Shown piece by piece: positions 25,784 to 28,321 of a stretch of 28,321 bases of DNA. Under the pieces are notes generated by a model. The model did not search any database. It was given only the letters and a program-made list of their open reading frames with translations, and had not been told where the DNA came from. Each line of letters starts with the position of its first letter. Positions within the stretch are counted from its first letter, which is position 1. Origin of the DNA: Moraxella equi (lineage in GTDB: Bacteria > Pseudomonadota > Gammaproteobacteria > Pseudomonadales > Moraxellaceae); NCBI RefSeq assembly GCF_002027555.1, contig NZ_MXAP01000044.1:1-28321 (forward strand), in the 5' to 3' direction. Position numbers and translations under genes: made by a program.

Positions 25784-27235
25784 ATGCAAAACACCCAATC
25801 ATCACCAGATATTTTAATCCAAATCAATAACTTATCCGTCCACACCGCAGACGGTGCTACCTTAGTTGAGCCCATTAGTCTTAGCATAAAAAAGGGGCAA
25901 AATTTGACTATCCTAGGCGAGACAGGCTCAGGCAAAAGCCTACTTGCCCAAGCGGTCATGGGGGCATTACCCAAGGGCTTGACGGTCAAAGGGCAAATTC
26001 TCATCAATGGCAAAACGCTCCATGATGGACAAGGCGAGCTTGATGAACGCCAATTTGCCACACTGTGGGGGCGTGATTTGACCATGCTCCCCCAAGAGCC
26101 GGTGCGTTCGCTTGACCCTACCATGACGGTGTTTCGCCAGATTTGGGAGAGTCTGCATTTTGTCAAACGAGTCGATAACTCTGCCGCCAAAGACACCACC
26201 TTACGCACCTTAGAGCAACTCTCCTTAGCCCACGCCAAAGACTGCTACCCCCATGAGCTGTCAGGGGGTATGGCACAGCGTGCGTCCTTTGCGTCTGCCA
26301 CCGTGAGCGGGGCGTACATGGTCATCGCCGATGAACCCACCAAAGGGCTTGACCACACCAATAAAATCGCTGTCGTGGACATACTCGCCCAAGTCGCCAA
26401 ACAAGGCGGCTGCCTTTTGACCATCACACATGACATCGAAGTCGCCAACCGTCTAAGCACTGACAATGACCTGCTCATGGTCATGAAAAAAGGTAAGCTC
26501 TTAGAGCAAGGGCAAGCCACCGATGTCCTACAAAATCCCAAATCCGACTACGCCAAAGAGCTGATGAGTGCAAGCCCTGCCACATGGACAAAGGCGGACA
26601 TCACGCCTGCTGAGACACCCCTTTTGACCTTAAAAGACGTAGCCATCAGTCGTGGTAACAAAGAGCTATTTAGTGGGCTTAACATCACGCTCCACGCAGG
26701 GCAAGCGGTGGGACTCATCGGCGATAGTGGCATTGGCAAAAGCTCGCTCGGGGACGCCATTTGCGGGCTTATCACACCGTCCAAAGGGTCAATGACATGG
26801 CACACCAAACCCAAACGTCACCAAGTGCTAAAACTCTACCAAGACCCACCGTCCGCCTTCGCTCAAAACATCACGCTCGGCACGCTCATCGATGACGTGG
26901 TCAAACGCCATAGTCTTGATAAAAGCCAAATCGCCCCGCTCATGCACGCCTTACAGCTCCACCCTGACCTACTGCACCGCACCAGCGAGAGTGTCTCTGG
27001 GGGTGAACTCCAACGCATTGCCATCATGCGAGCCTTGATGATGAAACCTGTGCTACTGTTTGCCGATGAAGTAACCAACCGCCTAGACCCCATCACTCAA
27101 AAGACCACGCTCGATTTGCTCACAGACGCCTGTCGCACCCAAAACTGCACACTGGTTATGGTCAGTCATAACCACGATTTGACACGGCATTACTGTGATA
27201 CGGTAGTGGATTTGACGGATTATCGGACGGTCTAA
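25784..27235 (+). CDS. Fused double ABC ATPase of the peptide/nickel-type importer
   Basis: A 483-residue protein joining the two ATPase subunits (OppD- and OppF-like) that are usually separate. Domain 1 has Walker A GETGSGKS (45-52), Q-loop around PQEP (103-106), signature LSGGM (159-163), Walker B MVIADEP (179-185) and switch His216. Domain 2 has Walker A GDSGIGKS (313-320), signature VSGGE (404-408), Walker B LLFADEV (424-430) and switch His462. All catalytic residues are intact in both. Both domains are shorter than free OppD and OppF and lack their Cys-rich C-terminal cluster. It follows permease 2 by two bases and converges on a small minus-strand gene. Confidence 0.93.
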   Translation: MQNTQSSPDILIQINNLSVHTADGATLVEPISLSIKKGQNLTILGETGSGKSLLAQAVMGALPKGLTVKGQILINGKTLHDGQGELDERQFATLWGRDLTMLPQEPVRSLDPTMTVFRQIWESLHFVKRVDNSAAKDTTLRTLEQLSLAHAKDCYPHELSGGMAQRASFASATVSGAYMVIADEPTKGLDHTNKIAVVDILAQVAKQGGCLLTITHDIEVANRLSTDNDLLMVMKKGKLLEQGQATDVLQNPKSDYAKELMSASPATWTKADITPAETPLLTLKDVAISRGNKELFSGLNITLHAGQAVGLIGDSGIGKSSLGDAICGLITPSKGSMTWHTKPKRHQVLKLYQDPPSAFAQNITLGTLIDDVVKRHSLDKSQIAPLMHALQLHPDLLHRTSESVSGGELQRIAIMRALMMKPVLLFADEVTNRLDPITQKTTLDLLTDACRTQNCTLVMVSHNHDLTRHYCDTVVDLTDYRTV

Positions 27236-27238
27236 ATT

Positions 27239-27526
27239 CTACAACGCCCCATACTGCGACCACCGCTCGCCCGTGTCATGGCGTGCTTTGTGGGCGTGTA
27301 GCTCGTAACACGCCCAAATATGTACGCCAAACAGTACCGCTATCGCCATCCACGCAATACCTTGCCCTTTGATGATGTTTTTGCTTGACAGATATGTTAG
27401 TACGCCTGCGATGATGACAGTAAGTGCCACATAGCCCACACCCCAATCAAATATCCACAGATACAGCCCAAGCATGATGAGTACCGCCCAGCTAATGCCT
27501 TGCAGAAAACGTAAAAATTTTGTCAT
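27239..27526 (-). CDS. Small membrane protein of unknown function
   Basis: A 95-residue protein with three predicted membrane helices (about 8-28, 31-47 and 56-74) and a charged, His-rich C-terminal tail. I do not recognise the family. Its stop is three bases from the stop of the convergent ATPase gene. No clear ribosome site precedes the ATG, which lowers confidence, but the hydrophobic pattern and GC-rich coding style fit a real gene. Confidence 0.6.
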   Translation of the reverse strand: MTKFLRFLQGISWAVLIMLGLYLWIFDWGVGYVALTVIIAGVLTYLSSKNIIKGQGIAWMAIAVLFGVHIWACYELHAHKARHDTGERWSQYGAL

Positions 27527-27604
27527 GTTTTTGGTTTATTTAAATTATCGGCCTGTTTAAATTATAGCCACTGGGCAAATATTAAATTCCATAACTACTT
27601 AATA

Positions 27605-27638
27605 AAAAATAAAGGGCAATCACTCACCCTTTATTTTT
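27605..27638. terminator. Terminator of mqo
   Basis: A 12-bp perfect stem aaaaataaaggg / ccctttattttt with a 10-base loop, 13 bases after the mqo stop on minus; the A/T runs allow bidirectional use. Confidence 0.85.
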
Positions 27639-27651
27639 GTATTTATGTTGT

Positions 27652-28321
27652 TTATGCCACTTTTTTAGGCTCGGTTTGGTTCTCTTCGCCCACTTCTACC
27701 ACCGGCTCTTTGGCGTCAGGAGACGGCACAAACTTAGTCGGCTCTGGCACGTCTGCACCATCCTGTGGCACAGGAGTACTTTGGGTTTTTGATGTATAGA
27801 CCAGACCCAATGTGCGACTGGTGTCGGTACGCACTTTATCAAGCAGTTCTGGATTTTTTGCCAAATCCTGCCCATAAGACGGGATAATTTCCAAAAGTTT
27901 GGCATTCCATTTGCCCTGCACTTCATCAGGGAAAGATTTTGCCAACAAATCAAGCATCATGTTTGGCGATGTAGACGCCCCTGGTGAGGCACCGAGCAAG
28001 GCACTAAGCGTGCCGTCTTGGGATGCAAAAATCTCTGTACCAAACTGCAATTTGGCAGGCTCATTTGGCAGTTTTTTGATGATTTGCACACGCTGACCGC
28101 CTTGATTTTCTATCCAGTCGGCTTGCTTGGCTTCTGGATAATATTTACGCAGTTCCGCCATTTTTTGTTCAGGCGAGAGTGATACTTGACTGACCAGATA
28201 TTTTACCAAATCCAAATTATCAAGCCCCACCGCCGCCATAGGCAAGGCGTTATCTTTGGTCGCTGATGCCAATAAGTCAGTTTGCGAGCCATTTTTCAAA
28301 AATCTATACCAACCGAACCCA
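27652..28321 (-). CDS. mqo: Malate:quinone oxidoreductase, C-terminal part
   Basis: FAD-dependent, membrane-associated TCA enzyme that oxidises malate to oxaloacetate and reduces quinone. The visible part begins in family-typical FLKNGS and continues [31 protein letters not shown] and [25 protein letters not shown], collinear with E. coli Mqo. After the usual [12 protein letters not shown] end there is a Pro/Glu-rich tail of about 45 residues. The frame is open to the window edge, but the residues before FLKNGS (GFGWYR) do not fit the conserved GPFATFSTK-like segment. The change coincides with the 16-bp inverted repeat at 28305-28320. Either the gene is interrupted there or the end of the sequence is wrong. 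A TTG at 28299 is not the true start. Confidence 0.9.
   Translation of the reverse strand, partial: GFGWYRFLKNGSQTDLLASATKDNALPMAAVGLDNLDLVKYLVSQVSLSPEQKMAELRKYYPEAKQADWIENQGGQRVQIIKKLPNEPAKLQFGTEIFASQDGTLSALLGASPGASTSPNMMLDLLAKSFPDEVQGKWNAKLLEIIPSYGQDLAKNPELLDKVRTDTSRTLGLVYTSKTQSTPVPQDGADVPEPTKFVPSPDAKEPVVEVGEENQTEPKKVA
28305..28320. repeat. 16-bp terminal inverted repeat, right copy
   Basis: tataccaaccgaaccc, the exact reverse complement of bases 1-16. It sits inside the mqo frame at the place where the protein departs from its family. Confidence 0.6.

Noticed and set aside
25723..26238. 171-residue open frame on minus opposite the ATPase/permease 2 junction
   Set aside because: Shadow of the coding strand; no ribosome site and no recognisable motif.

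Overview
The window looks like a chromosomal segment from a gamma-proteobacterium of the family Moraxellaceae, most likely the genus Moraxella. The reasons are moderate GC coding sequence separated by very AT-rich spacers, the gene families present (180-kDa-type NAD-glutamate dehydrogenase, Mqo, a high-molecular-weight FabG with a MaoC protein and a FadI-like thiolase, paired bacterioferritins), and short dispersed palindromes of the gggcgaattgcaattcgccc type. The genus call is inference. I see no rRNA, tRNA, CRISPR array, complete insertion sequence or phage gene. Most of the window is metabolic and transport genes.

Layout from left to right. (1) 1-4745, minus: almost complete NAD-dependent glutamate dehydrogenase running off the left edge. 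(2) 5004-10722: choline-to-glycine-betaine locus, betB-betA on minus and betT divergent on plus, with no betI between them. (3) 10942-11697, plus: MipA/OmpV-type outer membrane protein. (4) 11837-13505, minus: iron-storage cluster of bfd, then bfrB, then bfrA. BfrB keeps the ferroxidase ligands but lacks the haem Met; BfrA is the reverse. A candidate small RNA lies between bfd and bfrB. (5) 13817-16113, minus: branched-chain aminotransferase and a beta-lactamase-fold serine hydrolase, each with its own promoter. (6) 16314-20289: MaoC-like dehydratase and HMW FabG on minus, divergent from a FadI-type thiolase on plus; the shared control region is crowded with GATAA motifs. (7) 20963-27235, plus: an ABC importer of the peptide/nickel/opine class (lipoprotein binding protein, two permeases, one fused double ATPase), interrupted by a membrane/coiled-coil/double-zinc-ribbon gene broken by two frameshifts. 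(8) 27239-28321, minus: a small three-helix membrane protein and the 3' part of malate:quinone oxidoreductase.

How the genes work together: GDH, IlvE and Mqo are central amino-acid and TCA enzymes. BetT imports choline, and BetA and BetB oxidise it to betaine for osmoprotection. Bfd would reduce and release iron stored in a mixed BfrA/BfrB shell. Thiolase, FabG and MaoC cover three of the four steps of an acyl chain cycle.

The oddest feature is at the borders. The first 16 bases and bases 28305-28320 are exact inverted copies, and Mqo stops resembling its family exactly where that repeat begins. This suggests that both ends run into copies of the same mobile element, or that the sequence ends are artefactual.
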